64,000 nucleotides of DNA, from NCBI RefSeq assembly GCF_032144095.1, contig NZ_JAVSNJ010000001.1, positions 248,001 through 312,000 of the forward strand. Direction: 5' to 3'. This document shows, piece after piece, positions 16,727-26,533 of the stretch. The first letter of the stretch is position 1. Each line of letters begins with the position of its first letter. Source of the DNA: Sphaerochaeta sp032144095 (GTDB taxonomy: Bacteria > Spirochaetota > Spirochaetia > Sphaerochaetales > Sphaerochaetaceae). The translations under genes and the position numbers were made by a program. Below the pieces are notes generated by a model. The model was not told the DNA's origin and made no database searches. It saw nothing but the letters and a program-made list of their open reading frames with translations.

Positions 16727-18667
16727 CTATATGAACCTGTTCCAAACACGCATTTCCTGATCTTTTGCCCTGTTCCCCCATTGGTAATAGGGGATTGCCT
16801 TAAGCCGTACCTTGATCCTTTCATTTTTCTTCATATGTTCATACAGGCTATCTGTCCTGACCGTCTCCCTATATCCATCAAGAAGGATATGTATGGACGG
16901 TATCGATTGCAATATTTCTTCTTCCAGTTCGAAATTGCTTTCTGAATTGATGATCAATTCTTGTAATTGCGGACCATTATCAAATTCTTCCAAACAATAT
17001 ACGAGGGGTCCTCTCATCAAGGCAACCTTTCCGCAATAATCTTGTGCACGACTATCCGCTTGGATAAGCTTTACTGTCATTTCTAACTTTAGTTGGACAG
17101 TATCACCGTCATTCCACATCCTATCTATATGGATATACCCTTTTTCCAGGCAATAGGAGGTACAGGGCATTCCATTAATTTCCAAGGTCCAGGCATCACA
17201 CCAACGGGGTTTCCGCAGCATAAGCCCAAAGTGTTTCTGGTGTTCCATTGTACATGAAATTAGGATTTCCTCATGCCAAGGGTACTTGGTTTCCTGTCTG
17301 AGAGAAACGAGTTCATCTCCTAGTACAATTTCTGTCTCAGAAGAAATGAATTGGTGGATGTATATACTCGTATCAGTACTACTATAGATGTATTTCCCTA
17401 TGGACCCAAACAGGCGAGCAATATTTGTAGGGCAGCATGCGCAATCAAACCAACCGGCTCGGTGAGTTAATACATGTTCCATATCCTGTCTGAAGGCTGC
17501 GACCTTTGGCTTGATCTCCAGAGGATTAACATAAAAATATGCTTTTCCATCCAAAGAAATACCACTCAGGGCTCCGTTATACATCTGTTTCTCAATCATG
17601 TCCGCATACCGATTATCTGGATCAATGAGGGACATTCTCCAAGCCCAAAAAATTAGCCCTATCGAAGCACAGGTTTCGGTGTATCCTCGGTCTGGAGGAA
17701 GGTCATAATCGATGGTAAACCGTTCACCATGGCTTTGGGAACCGATACCCCCTGTTATGTATACACTCCTCTGCTCAAGACTATCCCAAAGGGAGAGGAG
17801 GGTATCCCAAAGGGTTTGGTCACCGGTCCGCCGGTATTGGTCCGCAACACCTGCATAGAGATACATTGCGCGAACAGAATGTCCAGTTACTTCAGTCATC
17901 TCCCGAATTGGTTTCTGTTCCAGAAAGTAATCAGGCGTCAACCATCTAGACCTTGGCTTTCTTTCTTCTTTGTCTGAGGCTCCTGTTGCATCCCTTTTGA
18001 TAGAACCTCTGATATTCATGAAGTAATCAGCGAGGTCCATATATCTGCTATCCTCAGTAGCCTCTGCCAAGCGATACAGAGCCAATTCAATTTCAGGATG
18101 ACCATCATAAGAATGAAGCTTTCCCTCTTCCGGGCCAAATTCTTCAGCAATCAGATTCGCATACAGCACCATGATGTCCATCAGCTTCCGTTTTCCGGTG
18201 GCTTGATAATATGCAACAGATGCTTCAATCAGATGTCCAGCACAGTACAACTCGTGGCCCATTTCAAGATCAGTCCATCGTTGTTCAATCCCTTTGGCAG
18301 TATAAAAGGTATTCACATATCCATTCGAGTGCTGGCTTTCCCCAATCAATCTCACCAACTCATCGATGCTGCTTTCCAATTCGCTGTTGGGATGATGCAT
18401 TAGGGAATATGCTGCAGCTTCAATCCACTTGGCAACATCACTGTCTTGAAAAATTGTGCCGCCAGGGGTTCCATCCATTTCCTTTGCGGCTATCCGGAAA
18501 TTATCGACAGCATGGCTTAGGGGAACACCTTCGGTACGATTATTCAACGTATCCCATTGATAAGGAATTATTACCTCTGATAAAAGCTGATTCCTATTAC
18601 ACCAAAAGCCGTCACGTAATGTTATTTTTTGAGGATTCATTTCCTCCATATATACATTCATTATCAT
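16727..18667 (-). CDS. GH127 beta-L-arabinofuranosidase
   Basis: A 646-aa glycoside hydrolase family 127 (DUF1680) protein, which removes terminal beta-L-arabinofuranose. The zinc-cysteine active site is readable: ETCAS (Glu331, Cys333) and CACCPTN (Cys409, Cys411, Cys412), matching the Glu and Cys ligands and cysteine nucleophile known from HypBA1. The (alpha/alpha)6 barrel covers about residues 30-440 and beta domains follow. There is no signal peptide, so it acts in the cytoplasm on imported oligosaccharide. The ATG abuts the stop codon of the MalG-like permease (TAAATG), so it is the last gene of the ABC operon. Confidence 0.93.
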   Translation of the reverse strand: MIMNVYMEEMNPQKITLRDGFWCNRNQLLSEVIIPYQWDTLNNRTEGVPLSHAVDNFRIAAKEMDGTPGGTIFQDSDVAKWIEAAAYSLMHHPNSELESSIDELVRLIGESQHSNGYVNTFYTAKGIEQRWTDLEMGHELYCAGHLIEASVAYYQATGKRKLMDIMVLYANLIAEEFGPEEGKLHSYDGHPEIELALYRLAEATEDSRYMDLADYFMNIRGSIKRDATGASDKEERKPRSRWLTPDYFLEQKPIREMTEVTGHSVRAMYLYAGVADQYRRTGDQTLWDTLLSLWDSLEQRSVYITGGIGSQSHGERFTIDYDLPPDRGYTETCASIGLIFWAWRMSLIDPDNRYADMIEKQMYNGALSGISLDGKAYFYVNPLEIKPKVAAFRQDMEHVLTHRAGWFDCACCPTNIARLFGSIGKYIYSSTDTSIYIHQFISSETEIVLGDELVSLRQETKYPWHEEILISCTMEHQKHFGLMLRKPRWCDAWTLEINGMPCTSYCLEKGYIHIDRMWNDGDTVQLKLEMTVKLIQADSRAQDYCGKVALMRGPLVYCLEEFDNGPQLQELIINSESNFELEEEILQSIPSIHILLDGYRETVRTDSLYEHMKKNERIKVRLKAIPYYQWGNRAKDQEMRVWNRFI

Positions 18668-19498
18668 TTATCCTTTAATTCCGCCGACAGTCAAACCAGA
18701 AATGAAATACCTTTGAGCAATGAAAAACAATATAATCAAAGGTAAGATTGTAAGTGTTGCAGCCGCCATAAGCACGCCCCAGGGGGTATAGAATGTTGAG
18801 ATGAATGCCCTGAGACCTACTGCGAGGGTATACCTATTCACGGAATTCAAAAACAATAGGGGGCTCATGAAATCATTCCAGGTGAACATGAATTGAAATA
18901 TGGCTACAACTACCATCGCTGATTTCATCAATGGGAAAATAATCTTTGCTATGATGACTGGATAACTAGCACCGTCAATAAAGGCGGCTTCATCAAAATC
19001 CCTTGGTATGGTTCTGAGAAACTGGTACAGCATAAATATAAAGAAAGCATTCCCGAAAAAAGCTGGTACTATCAGAGGAAGGAACGTATCGATTTGGCCG
19101 AACCAATTCCATTCAAGAAATAAAGGTATCAGCTGAACATTGGCGGGAAGCATAAGGGTACCGATGCTCAGACAGAACATAAGACCTCTGCCCTTGAATT
19201 CTATTCTGGCAAGCCCGTATGCGATCATGAGGTTTGAAATCATTGCTCCAATAATATTGAACACCACCACAAATATTGTATTTGCATAGAACCTGGCAAA
19301 AGGAACCATGGTAAATACATCCACATAATTCATTAGCCTGAGTTTTCTGGGAAAGAGGATCAATGGTAATTTAAACATATCTTCGGTTGACATGAAGGAG
19401 CTGCGGATAAGCCAAAGCAAAGGAATGAGGGAGATGCATGCTCCCACAACCAAAAATAGGTATATGCAAATAGTTACACCTGTTCTTCTTGTTCTCAT
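18668..19498 (-). CDS. ABC sugar permease, MalG type
   Basis: A 276-aa inner-membrane permease with six predicted helices. The EAA loop that contacts the ATPase is present (EAAFIDGASYPVIIAKIIFP, about residues 165-185). It begins 4 nt inside the end of the MalF-like gene, so the two are translationally coupled. It forms the channel with that protein for uptake of an arabinose-containing oligosaccharide, judging from the GH127 gene downstream. No ATPase gene is present in the operon; a shared MsmK/UgpC-like ATPase encoded elsewhere is likely. Confidence 0.95.
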   Translation of the reverse strand: MRTRRTGVTICIYLFLVVGACISLIPLLWLIRSSFMSTEDMFKLPLILFPRKLRLMNYVDVFTMVPFARFYANTIFVVVFNIIGAMISNLMIAYGLARIEFKGRGLMFCLSIGTLMLPANVQLIPLFLEWNWFGQIDTFLPLIVPAFFGNAFFIFMLYQFLRTIPRDFDEAAFIDGASYPVIIAKIIFPLMKSAMVVVAIFQFMFTWNDFMSPLLFLNSVNRYTLAVGLRAFISTFYTPWGVLMAAATLTILPLIILFFIAQRYFISGLTVGGIKG

Positions 19499-20400
19499 TG
19501 TTTGTCTCCCTCACAAAAAATCCATTGCTTGGATGTCTTGAAAATAATGAGGGAAATACACATGGTCAGGATAAACAAGACCCATGACATGGCATTTGCA
19601 GTTCCCATTTTTCCATACTTAAACGCATTATTATAAATGTGTAAGACGAAACTCAACGAGGAATTGACAGGGCCTCCATTGGTCATGATATATGGCTCTA
19701 CAAATAGTTGTAGGCACTTTATGCTGTTGATAATCATGTTGTACAGAATTATCGGACTGAGGAGCGGTAGGATCACAAAGCGAAATTTATGCCAATATCG
19801 TCCTCCATCTATGTCCACGGCTTCCATCAGGTCATTGGGGATCCCCTGCAATCCTGCAAGGAAAATGATAATCACATTTCCAATGTTCCATATATTCATG
19901 ATGGTAAGACTCGGAATTACCATTTGTGTGCTGTCAATCCATTTGACCCGGCCCCCGCCAAGGAAATGCAAAAAATAATTAATCAATCCATATTGGTAGT
20001 TGAACAACCAAAGCCACATTATGGATGACACCACAATGGGAATAAGTGATGGTAAATAAAATATAGTGCGGAAAACTCCTTTTCCTTTCACCTGGGAATT
20101 CAATAAGAGAGCCCCCATTAGGGCAATAATCATTTGAAGCGGAACACTGAGAACAGTAAAATACAAGGTATTCCGAATAGATTTTAAAAATAATTCATCT
20201 TCCGTGAAAATCTTAATGTAATTTTGGAACCCCACGAACTGAGCTTTGCTCAACATATCCCATTTTGTCAGACTTGTATAAAAACTTAACCCCATGGGAA
20301 ATGCTACCCAAAGAGTCAGCCCTAGACATAGAGGGGATATGAGTATCCAACCCCAAAGGGTTTGTCTTTTTGCATTGAGTCCTTTCTTGGGAAGTGACAT
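19495..20400 (-). CDS. ABC sugar permease, MalF type
   Basis: A 301-aa permease with six predicted helices and the EAA loop EAVDIDGGRYWHKFRFVILP (about residues 200-220). The N-terminus (KRQTLWGWILISPLCLGLTL) is the usual first helix of carbohydrate-uptake CUT1 permeases. It partners with the downstream MalG-like protein and the upstream binding protein. The gap to the binding-protein gene is 64 nt. Confidence 0.95.
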   Translation of the reverse strand: MSLPKKGLNAKRQTLWGWILISPLCLGLTLWVAFPMGLSFYTSLTKWDMLSKAQFVGFQNYIKIFTEDELFLKSIRNTLYFTVLSVPLQMIIALMGALLLNSQVKGKGVFRTIFYLPSLIPIVVSSIMWLWLFNYQYGLINYFLHFLGGGRVKWIDSTQMVIPSLTIMNIWNIGNVIIIFLAGLQGIPNDLMEAVDIDGGRYWHKFRFVILPLLSPIILYNMIINSIKCLQLFVEPYIMTNGGPVNSSLSFVLHIYNNAFKYGKMGTANAMSWVLFILTMCISLIIFKTSKQWIFCEGDKQ

Positions 20401-20464
20401 CAGAAGCCTCCATCTGAAGAAATATGCCGCCCCTGGAAAGGGGCAGCATCACAATACCTACTAT

Positions 20465-21814
20465 CTAGTAGCTACCTTGAAGCAAACCAGAGTTTCTGAT
20501 TTTTCCAGCAGCTTCTTTCAATGCCTGACTAGCAGTCTTGTCGCCTATCCAAATACTTTCAATCGCTGGGTTCAGGTAATCTCCCCAGATCTGGTTGATG
20601 TTTTTGATTTTAATAGGTTCATTAATCGAAATCGCCATAGAGTCAACAACCGCTTCCTTGAAACCCTCGGGATGGACATCATTCTCCAACCATTTGGCTA
20701 TATCGCTTGGGTCTGTGTAATAGGATTTCTTTGTTGGCATCCAAAGGCCAGAGGTATACAAATCAAGGGTCTTGGCAGGATCCATCATCCACTTCTGCAA
20801 AGCCCAGGCTTCTTCAGGATGTTTTGTTGAGTTAAATACAACATTAACACCACTGACATAGAGCTGAGCAGGTTTTTTCATTATTGGAAGGGCTGCAACG
20901 CCAAAATCCAAATCCTTCATGGCACCTAATTCCAGCAAGGTCCATTGACCGGTGACATAAAAACCCAATTGCCCATTGGCAAGCATCGTTGTCGGGGAAA
21001 TGTTGGTTCCTCCTGTTACATGGGGCATAACCTGGTGCACGTTCATCAAGTCCGCCAGATTCTGGAAGGCTTCAATAGTTTCCGGCTTGTCGACTAATAC
21101 GGTCTTGCCATCAAGGCCAATTATATCTCCTCCATTGCTCCACACACTTGGATAGTACATTGCTGACCACAAGTCATAGGAAACCCCATATCGTGCGATA
21201 TCCTTTCCATTGAATCCTGAATCACCAGGATGTTTTCCTTTGGTATCAATGGTGATCATTTTCAGATATGATACAAATTGGTCCCAGTTCCAAGCATTCT
21301 TGTAATCAGTTGGAGGGGTAGGGACACCTGCATCTCGCAAGACCTTCTTATTGTACCACATGACCTGACATTCAGCTGCAGAATAGGCCCCATATGTATC
21401 GCCCTTGATTTTTAACCAAGTCTGGGGTAAGTATGCGTCTCCCATTCCGTCACGAGCTATCAAATCGTCCAGCTTGAGGAAATACCCATTTTCAGCATAA
21501 TTCCCAAATTCCTCTGGTCGGAAATACCCAACATCCGGAAGGGTGTTTGAAACTGCCAATGCTTTCATTTTTGCATTGTAGGTTGATCCATCCAAATCAC
21601 CGGGTAGATACATTGGTTCTACCTTAATGGTTGGATTAGCTGCCTCAAAGCCGGCCAACGCTTGCTTGACAGCAGCATCTTCTGCCGGGCTGCCCCAATA
21701 AATGTACGTCAACTTTACTTGGTCAGAAGAAGCTGCCTTCTGTCCGTTTGCAAAGCATAATCCAGCTCCTATGAGAATAAGGATACTGATAAAAAGAACC
21801 ACTCTATTTTTCAT
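20465..21814 (-). CDS. ABC sugar-binding protein
   Basis: A 449-aa solute-binding protein of the CUT1 family. After the start at 21814 come MKNR, a hydrophobic signal sequence (VVLFISILILIGAGLCFANG) and the mature domain. A lipobox is not clear (GLCFA), so periplasmic release or weak lipidation are both possible. Typical elements include VKLTYIYWGSPAE near the N-terminus and GQLGFYVTGQWTLLEL in the hinge region. The start is fixed by AAAAGGAGGATCGT just upstream; the in-frame ATG 12 codons earlier lacks an SD. It is the first gene of the uptake operon. Confidence 0.93.
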   Translation of the reverse strand: MKNRVVLFISILILIGAGLCFANGQKAASSDQVKLTYIYWGSPAEDAAVKQALAGFEAANPTIKVEPMYLPGDLDGSTYNAKMKALAVSNTLPDVGYFRPEEFGNYAENGYFLKLDDLIARDGMGDAYLPQTWLKIKGDTYGAYSAAECQVMWYNKKVLRDAGVPTPPTDYKNAWNWDQFVSYLKMITIDTKGKHPGDSGFNGKDIARYGVSYDLWSAMYYPSVWSNGGDIIGLDGKTVLVDKPETIEAFQNLADLMNVHQVMPHVTGGTNISPTTMLANGQLGFYVTGQWTLLELGAMKDLDFGVAALPIMKKPAQLYVSGVNVVFNSTKHPEEAWALQKWMMDPAKTLDLYTSGLWMPTKKSYYTDPSDIAKWLENDVHPEGFKEAVVDSMAISINEPIKIKNINQIWGDYLNPAIESIWIGDKTASQALKEAAGKIRNSGLLQGSY

Positions 21815-21922
21815 ACGATCCTCCTTTTGGATACTCTCTAATTTAAGCATTACAAATAAGAAACCGAAAGAGAGGAAATTGTGTTATTATATGCAATAAT
21901 CCTACCTTTCTTGGAGTTCGAG

Positions 21923-22813
21923 ATGGAATTTGTTTTTTTGCCAAATTTATCAAAACTTCGGGCGGCGAATTGTGGTATAGCCATCCTTAGCCCAGGATGG
22001 ATCCACAGTAGACGCAACATCAATACCTCCGTATTCATTCTTGGGCATCAGGGAACTGTTGAGATTCAAGAGGAATCGGAAGTCTTTACCATCAAGCCAT
22101 CATCTTTTTGCCTGCTCACAGAAGGGCAAAACCATTGGGGTACAGAACAGATTCATGAAAAGGCCCGCTATTATTGGATACATTTCAAAACAAAGGGAAA
22201 ACCTCAGTTCCTATCAGAAAAAGAAGCGTTGATTATCATTAGTAATAAGGAAATAGCAAAGTCCCGATTGAATGATGCACTATTGTTGCCAAGATACATG
22301 GATAGGATAAATACGAATATAATTCGAGAGGCATTCCACGAACTTTTCTATGAACAGGAAAACAGATCCTTTACTGAAGAAAAATACCAAGCAACAGTGA
22401 AGCTCATGCTCATTTCACTTAATGAGATGGTAATTGATATACTCAATAATTCAAAACAGAATGGGGTCAACAAGAGCTTATTGAATAAAATCATTCAATT
22501 GGTATATGAGAATCGTACGGATTCAGAATTCTCGGTAAAAAGTTTGGCTGATACTTTATGCTATAATCCGGATTATTTGAATAGATATTTCAAGTCCCTG
22601 ATGAAACGATCCCTTGTTGAATATATCATTGATAAAAGAATCGAACATTCCCTTGTTAGATTGATTGATAGCGATGAAACAATTTCCAACATTGCTGAAG
22701 GTTCCGGATTCTCCTCATACAGAAATTTCATTCATCAGTTCAAACTCAGGAAAGATATCACTCCCTCTGAATACCGTAACTGTCATAGAACGGTTCATAT
22801 CACAAGTAATTGA
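21923..22813 (+). CDS. AraC-family transcriptional regulator
   Basis: A 296-aa regulator with an N-terminal cupin-like sugar-sensing domain (IHSRRNINTSVFILGHQGTV, then a WIHF strand) and two C-terminal helix-turn-helices, about residues 195-290 (FSVKSLADTLCYNPDYLNRY and ISNIAEGSGFSSYRNFIHQF). The ATG at 21923 has GGAG 5 nt upstream and is preferred over 21881. It diverges from the ABC-GH127 operon with a 108-bp shared intergenic region, so it most likely activates that operon when the arabinoside is present. Confidence 0.93.
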   Translation: MEFVFLPNLSKLRAANCGIAILSPGWIHSRRNINTSVFILGHQGTVEIQEESEVFTIKPSSFCLLTEGQNHWGTEQIHEKARYYWIHFKTKGKPQFLSEKEALIIISNKEIAKSRLNDALLLPRYMDRINTNIIREAFHELFYEQENRSFTEEKYQATVKLMLISLNEMVIDILNNSKQNGVNKSLLNKIIQLVYENRTDSEFSVKSLADTLCYNPDYLNRYFKSLMKRSLVEYIIDKRIEHSLVRLIDSDETISNIAEGSGFSSYRNFIHQFKLRKDITPSEYRNCHRTVHITSN

Positions 22814-23134
22814 TACTCCATGGAAACGGTTGAAAACAGACTGCAAAAATAGTAAGGACAGGTACCTATACAAATTTCCCACCAAAATGATTCCTGAGTT
22901 CATGACCACTTTACGCAAATGAGCCAAAGAAACTGCAAATGGGAATACCAGATATTCTGAGGAAAGATAACAGAGAACCTCAAAACTTGTTGTCTTAACG
23001 AGATTTAGATGCTTATTATCATCGGATTGAATCTCTGTGGGCGGGAGAGGAGGTTGTCTTATTTTATATTGCATGCATACATTAGGAAGAGTATGCTACT
23101 ATGATTGATGGAAAGGGAGGGCTCGAAAAAGTAA
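22814..23134. other. Boundary stretch before the restriction island
   Basis: About 320 bp with no supportable gene. Open frames exist on both strands but none has a start with SD or a recognisable motif. It marks the left edge of the accessory island beginning with hsdM. Confidence 0.3.
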
Positions 23135-25144
23135 ATGGATAATCAGACACACAACACAATAGTAAGTTTTATTTGGGGTATAGCGGATGACTGTCTGCGC
23201 GATGTATATGTGCGCGGCAAGTACCGCGATGTTATTCTGCCTATGGTCGTTATTCGGCGGCTCGACGCGGTTTTGGAACCGACAAAGCAAGCTGTTCTCG
23301 ATATGAAGAAGCGCATGGACGACGCAAAAATCACAAACCAGACTCCGGCACTGTGCAATGCCGCCGGCCAGTCTTTCTGCAATAGCTCGCCTTTCTGCTT
23401 GCGCGACCTCACTTCGCGAGCGAAGCGACAAGCACTGAAAGCGGACTTCATCGCTTATCTTGACGGCTTTTCGCCCAATGTTCAGGAGATACTGGAGAAG
23501 TTTAAATTCCGCAATCAGATAGACACGATGATAGACGCAGACATTCTCGGAGCGGTCATCGAGAAATTCGTAACTCCGACAATCAACTTAAGCCCCTCTC
23601 CCATATACAAGGATGATACAAAAACCGAAATTCGTATGCCTGGGCTTGATAATCATGCGATGGGTACGATTTTTGAGGAGCTTGTCCGCCGCTTCAACGA
23701 AGCGAACAACGAAGAAGCCGGTGAACACTGGACGCCGCGTGATGTTGTTGAACTGATGGCGGACATTGTTTTTACGCCCGTTAGTGACAAAATTAAAGAT
23801 GCTACCTATTCCTGCTATGACGGAGCTTGCGGCACGGGAGGGATGCTAACCGTGGCGCAGGAAAGACTGCTGCAGTTGGCGGATGACACCGGCAAGAATG
23901 TATCCATCCATCTCTTCGGGCAGGAGATCAACCCTGAAACATACGCCATTGCTAAGGCTGATTTGCTCCTTAAAGGCGACGGTGACCAGTCGGAACATAT
24001 ATATTTCGGCTCGACCCTCTCCGACGACGGATGGGCAACATATCGGTATGACTTCATGCTCTCAAATCCGCCCTACGGCAAGACATGGAAAACCGACGCC
24101 GAAAAAATGGGCGGTAAAAAAGACATCCTTGACAGTCGCTTCAATGGAACTTTGGACGATGGCACCCAACTAACAATGATTCCGAGAGTGAACGACGGGC
24201 AACTCCTATTTCTCTTGAACAACGTGGCTAAGATGAAAACCGATACACCGCTTGGTAGCCGCATTGCGGAGGTACATAATAGCTCGTCGCTGTTCTCTGG
24301 CGAAGCTGGTTCAGGCGAAAGTAATGCCCGCCGCTATTTGATTGAAAATGACCTTGTCGAGGCAATCATCGCTGTGCCAGAGAAGATGTTTTATAACACT
24401 GATCTTGGCACATATATTTGGGTTATATCGAACCGCAAGGAAACTCGACGTAAAGGGAAAATACAACTTATTGATGCAACGTCAATGAAGTATCCTCTAA
24501 CTAAAAACCTTGGGAAAAAGAATTGTGAGTTTACGGAAGATTTGCGCCATCAAATCGTTGATATTTATATGCGCTTTGAGGAGAGCGAAGTAAGTAGAAT
24601 ATTTGAAAATCGCGACTTTGGATATTGGTACGTAACTGTTGAACGCCCACTCCGCCTGCGTGTTGACCCGAAAAAACAAATCCCTGTAACTGCATTAAAA
24701 GCAGCTGAACTGAAAGCTTACTGTGCCGCAATTGCCAACCTGCCGCATGGTACGCCGCTTGACGACTGGATGGCATTTTCGAAAGCAACCAAGATGAAAG
24801 CCACACTGCTCAAAAAAGTGCGCCCATTCATCACTGAAAAAGATCCGACCGCAAAGCCGGTGGAGGGTGAAGCCGATAGTGATTTGCGTGATACCGAAAT
24901 CATACCGTTTTCCTTTACAGGGGGAATTGATGCATTTATTGAAAAAGAAGTGAGACCGTATGCTCCAGATGTATGGGCTGAAGATAATCAAACAAGAATT
25001 GGATATGAAATTAGCTTCACGAAGTATTTTTACAGAATAGTGGAGCTACGCACGATGAAAGACATTATTGCGGATTTAAAAACATTAGAAACCGAAACCG
25101 AGGGTATGCTGGCGGACATTATCGGAGGTGTAAGTAATGAATAA
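23135..25144 (+). CDS. hsdM: Type I restriction-modification DNA methyltransferase subunit
   Basis: A 669-aa HsdM that methylates adenine in the target recognised by HsdS. The N-terminal helical domain is at about residues 5-140, the SAM-binding motif I at CYDGACGTGGMLT (about 227-239) and catalytic motif IV NPPYGKTW (about 311-318). A long C-terminal extension (about 470-669) ends in a coiled coil that should bind HsdS. It overlaps hsdS by 8 nt. The GGGAGG upstream is rather far (about 15 nt) from the ATG. All motifs are intact, so it is probably active. Confidence 0.95.
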   Translation: MDNQTHNTIVSFIWGIADDCLRDVYVRGKYRDVILPMVVIRRLDAVLEPTKQAVLDMKKRMDDAKITNQTPALCNAAGQSFCNSSPFCLRDLTSRAKRQALKADFIAYLDGFSPNVQEILEKFKFRNQIDTMIDADILGAVIEKFVTPTINLSPSPIYKDDTKTEIRMPGLDNHAMGTIFEELVRRFNEANNEEAGEHWTPRDVVELMADIVFTPVSDKIKDATYSCYDGACGTGGMLTVAQERLLQLADDTGKNVSIHLFGQEINPETYAIAKADLLLKGDGDQSEHIYFGSTLSDDGWATYRYDFMLSNPPYGKTWKTDAEKMGGKKDILDSRFNGTLDDGTQLTMIPRVNDGQLLFLLNNVAKMKTDTPLGSRIAEVHNSSSLFSGEAGSGESNARRYLIENDLVEAIIAVPEKMFYNTDLGTYIWVISNRKETRRKGKIQLIDATSMKYPLTKNLGKKNCEFTEDLRHQIVDIYMRFEESEVSRIFENRDFGYWYVTVERPLRLRVDPKKQIPVTALKAAELKAYCAAIANLPHGTPLDDWMAFSKATKMKATLLKKVRPFITEKDPTAKPVEGEADSDLRDTEIIPFSFTGGIDAFIEKEVRPYAPDVWAEDNQTRIGYEISFTKYFYRIVELRTMKDIIADLKTLETETEGMLADIIGGVSNE

Positions 25145-26531
25145 ATCTTACAGTGCATATTCGCCTGTTGAAACGCGATGGATGGATTCTGTTCCATCGC
25201 ACTGGTCTGTCTTGCGTCTCAGAAGAGTTCTTAAAGATAGAAAGGAACGAAATGACCCAATACAAACGGATTTCATTTTGTCTCTTACTGCGAAGCAAGG
25301 TGTAGTGCCCTACGCAGAAAAAGAAGGTGTTGGCGGAAACAAGCCAAAGGATGACTTGACAAAATATAATATTGCCCGAGCTAATGACCTGCTTGTAAAT
25401 TGCATGAATGTTGTCGCTGGTTCAGCAGGAGCATCAAAATGGGATGGTGCAATAAGCCCTGTTTATTATGCCTTGTATCCGCGTGACGAATCCATCAACA
25501 TATGGTTTTATCATTATATATTTCGTTTGCTAACTTTTCAAAGAAGCCTAATAGGACTTGGAAAAGGCATACTCATGCATGAGTCAAGTACGGGTGCTTT
25601 GAATACAGTAAGAATGCGTATCTCGATGGATTACCTAAATAGTGTATTGCTACCAATTCCTCCACGTGAGGAGCAAGACCAAATTGTCCGATATCTTGAT
25701 TGGCAATTGTCCAAAGTGAAGAAGCTCATCTTATCGTTAAAAAAACAGATTGCTTTGTTGAACGAAAAAAAGCAAGCATCCGTAAGTTATTATGTTACTC
25801 ATGGCTTGCATGCCAATAATTTAAAGAAGAGCGAGATTTACTGGTTAACTTGCGTTCCAGAAAATTGGAGGGTAACAAAACTAAAGCATATTCTTCACAA
25901 GGAAAAAAGATCAATTCCAGACGATGCTGAACTTCTAATTTGCTCAAACAGTGGTGATGTAAAAAAGCGTGGTAATAGTAAAATTGGACTTGTAGCATCC
26001 TCGCATGATGTATATCAAGGAGTTGCAAATGGCGACCTTCTTATTCATGGGATGGATACATGGCACGGTGCTATTGCGATTTCACAGTACGACGGTATGT
26101 GCACACCCGTTGTTCATGTTTGCACTTGTAAGGAGAGTAAGCGTTTTGTAGCCTACTACCTAAAGATGATGGCATACACAAAGGTATTTAAAGCCATATC
26201 CAACGGTGTCCGTAAGAATACCAGCGATTTCCGTAGTTGGGATAAGGTGGGGGACTTGCTTATAGCCTTACCATCTGTGGACGAACAAGAAAAGATTTCA
26301 GACATTATCGAAAGCACATTAATAAAAATCGATTTAATAATTGAAAAGTATTCGGCTCAAATTGACCACCTACAAGAGCTTCGCAACCGCCTCATCTCCG
26401 ATGTTGTCACAGGCCAGTTTGATGTGCGCGATGTTGAAGTGCCTGACTTTGAATATATGGCAGACGAATCCGACGATGCATCCGATGATGAAAATATCGA
26501 TACCGAAGAAACGGTGGATGAGGAGGAATAG
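25137..26531 (+). CDS. hsdS: Type I restriction-modification specificity subunit
   Basis: A 464-aa HsdS with the standard two target-recognition domains and two helical spacers. TRD1 spans about residues 15-175, spacer 1 about 176-215 (LPIPPREEQDQIVRYLDWQL), TRD2 about 235-385 and spacer 2 about 386-430 (LPSVDEQEKISDI, ending LRNRLISDVVTGQFDVRD). It determines the bipartite DNA target; the target cannot be read from sequence. A very acidic tail (about 440-464) follows the second spacer. It overlaps hsdM and is 2 nt from hsdR. Confidence 0.95.
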   Translation: MNKSYSAYSPVETRWMDSVPSHWSVLRLRRVLKDRKERNDPIQTDFILSLTAKQGVVPYAEKEGVGGNKPKDDLTKYNIARANDLLVNCMNVVAGSAGASKWDGAISPVYYALYPRDESINIWFYHYIFRLLTFQRSLIGLGKGILMHESSTGALNTVRMRISMDYLNSVLLPIPPREEQDQIVRYLDWQLSKVKKLILSLKKQIALLNEKKQASVSYYVTHGLHANNLKKSEIYWLTCVPENWRVTKLKHILHKEKRSIPDDAELLICSNSGDVKKRGNSKIGLVASSHDVYQGVANGDLLIHGMDTWHGAIAISQYDGMCTPVVHVCTCKESKRFVAYYLKMMAYTKVFKAISNGVRKNTSDFRSWDKVGDLLIALPSVDEQEKISDIIESTLIKIDLIIEKYSAQIDHLQELRNRLISDVVTGQFDVRDVEVPDFEYMADESDDASDDENIDTEETVDEEE

Positions 26532-26533
26532 AC

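Noticed and set aside
22665..23074. Short open frames on both strands before hsdM
   Set aside because: No SD, no motif and overlap with the AraC gene end; treated as non-coding.
23395..23450. Hairpin-like CTTCGCGAGCGAAG within hsdM
   Set aside because: It lies in conserved coding sequence (the FCLRDLTSRAKRQ region typical of HsdM), so it needs no separate explanation.
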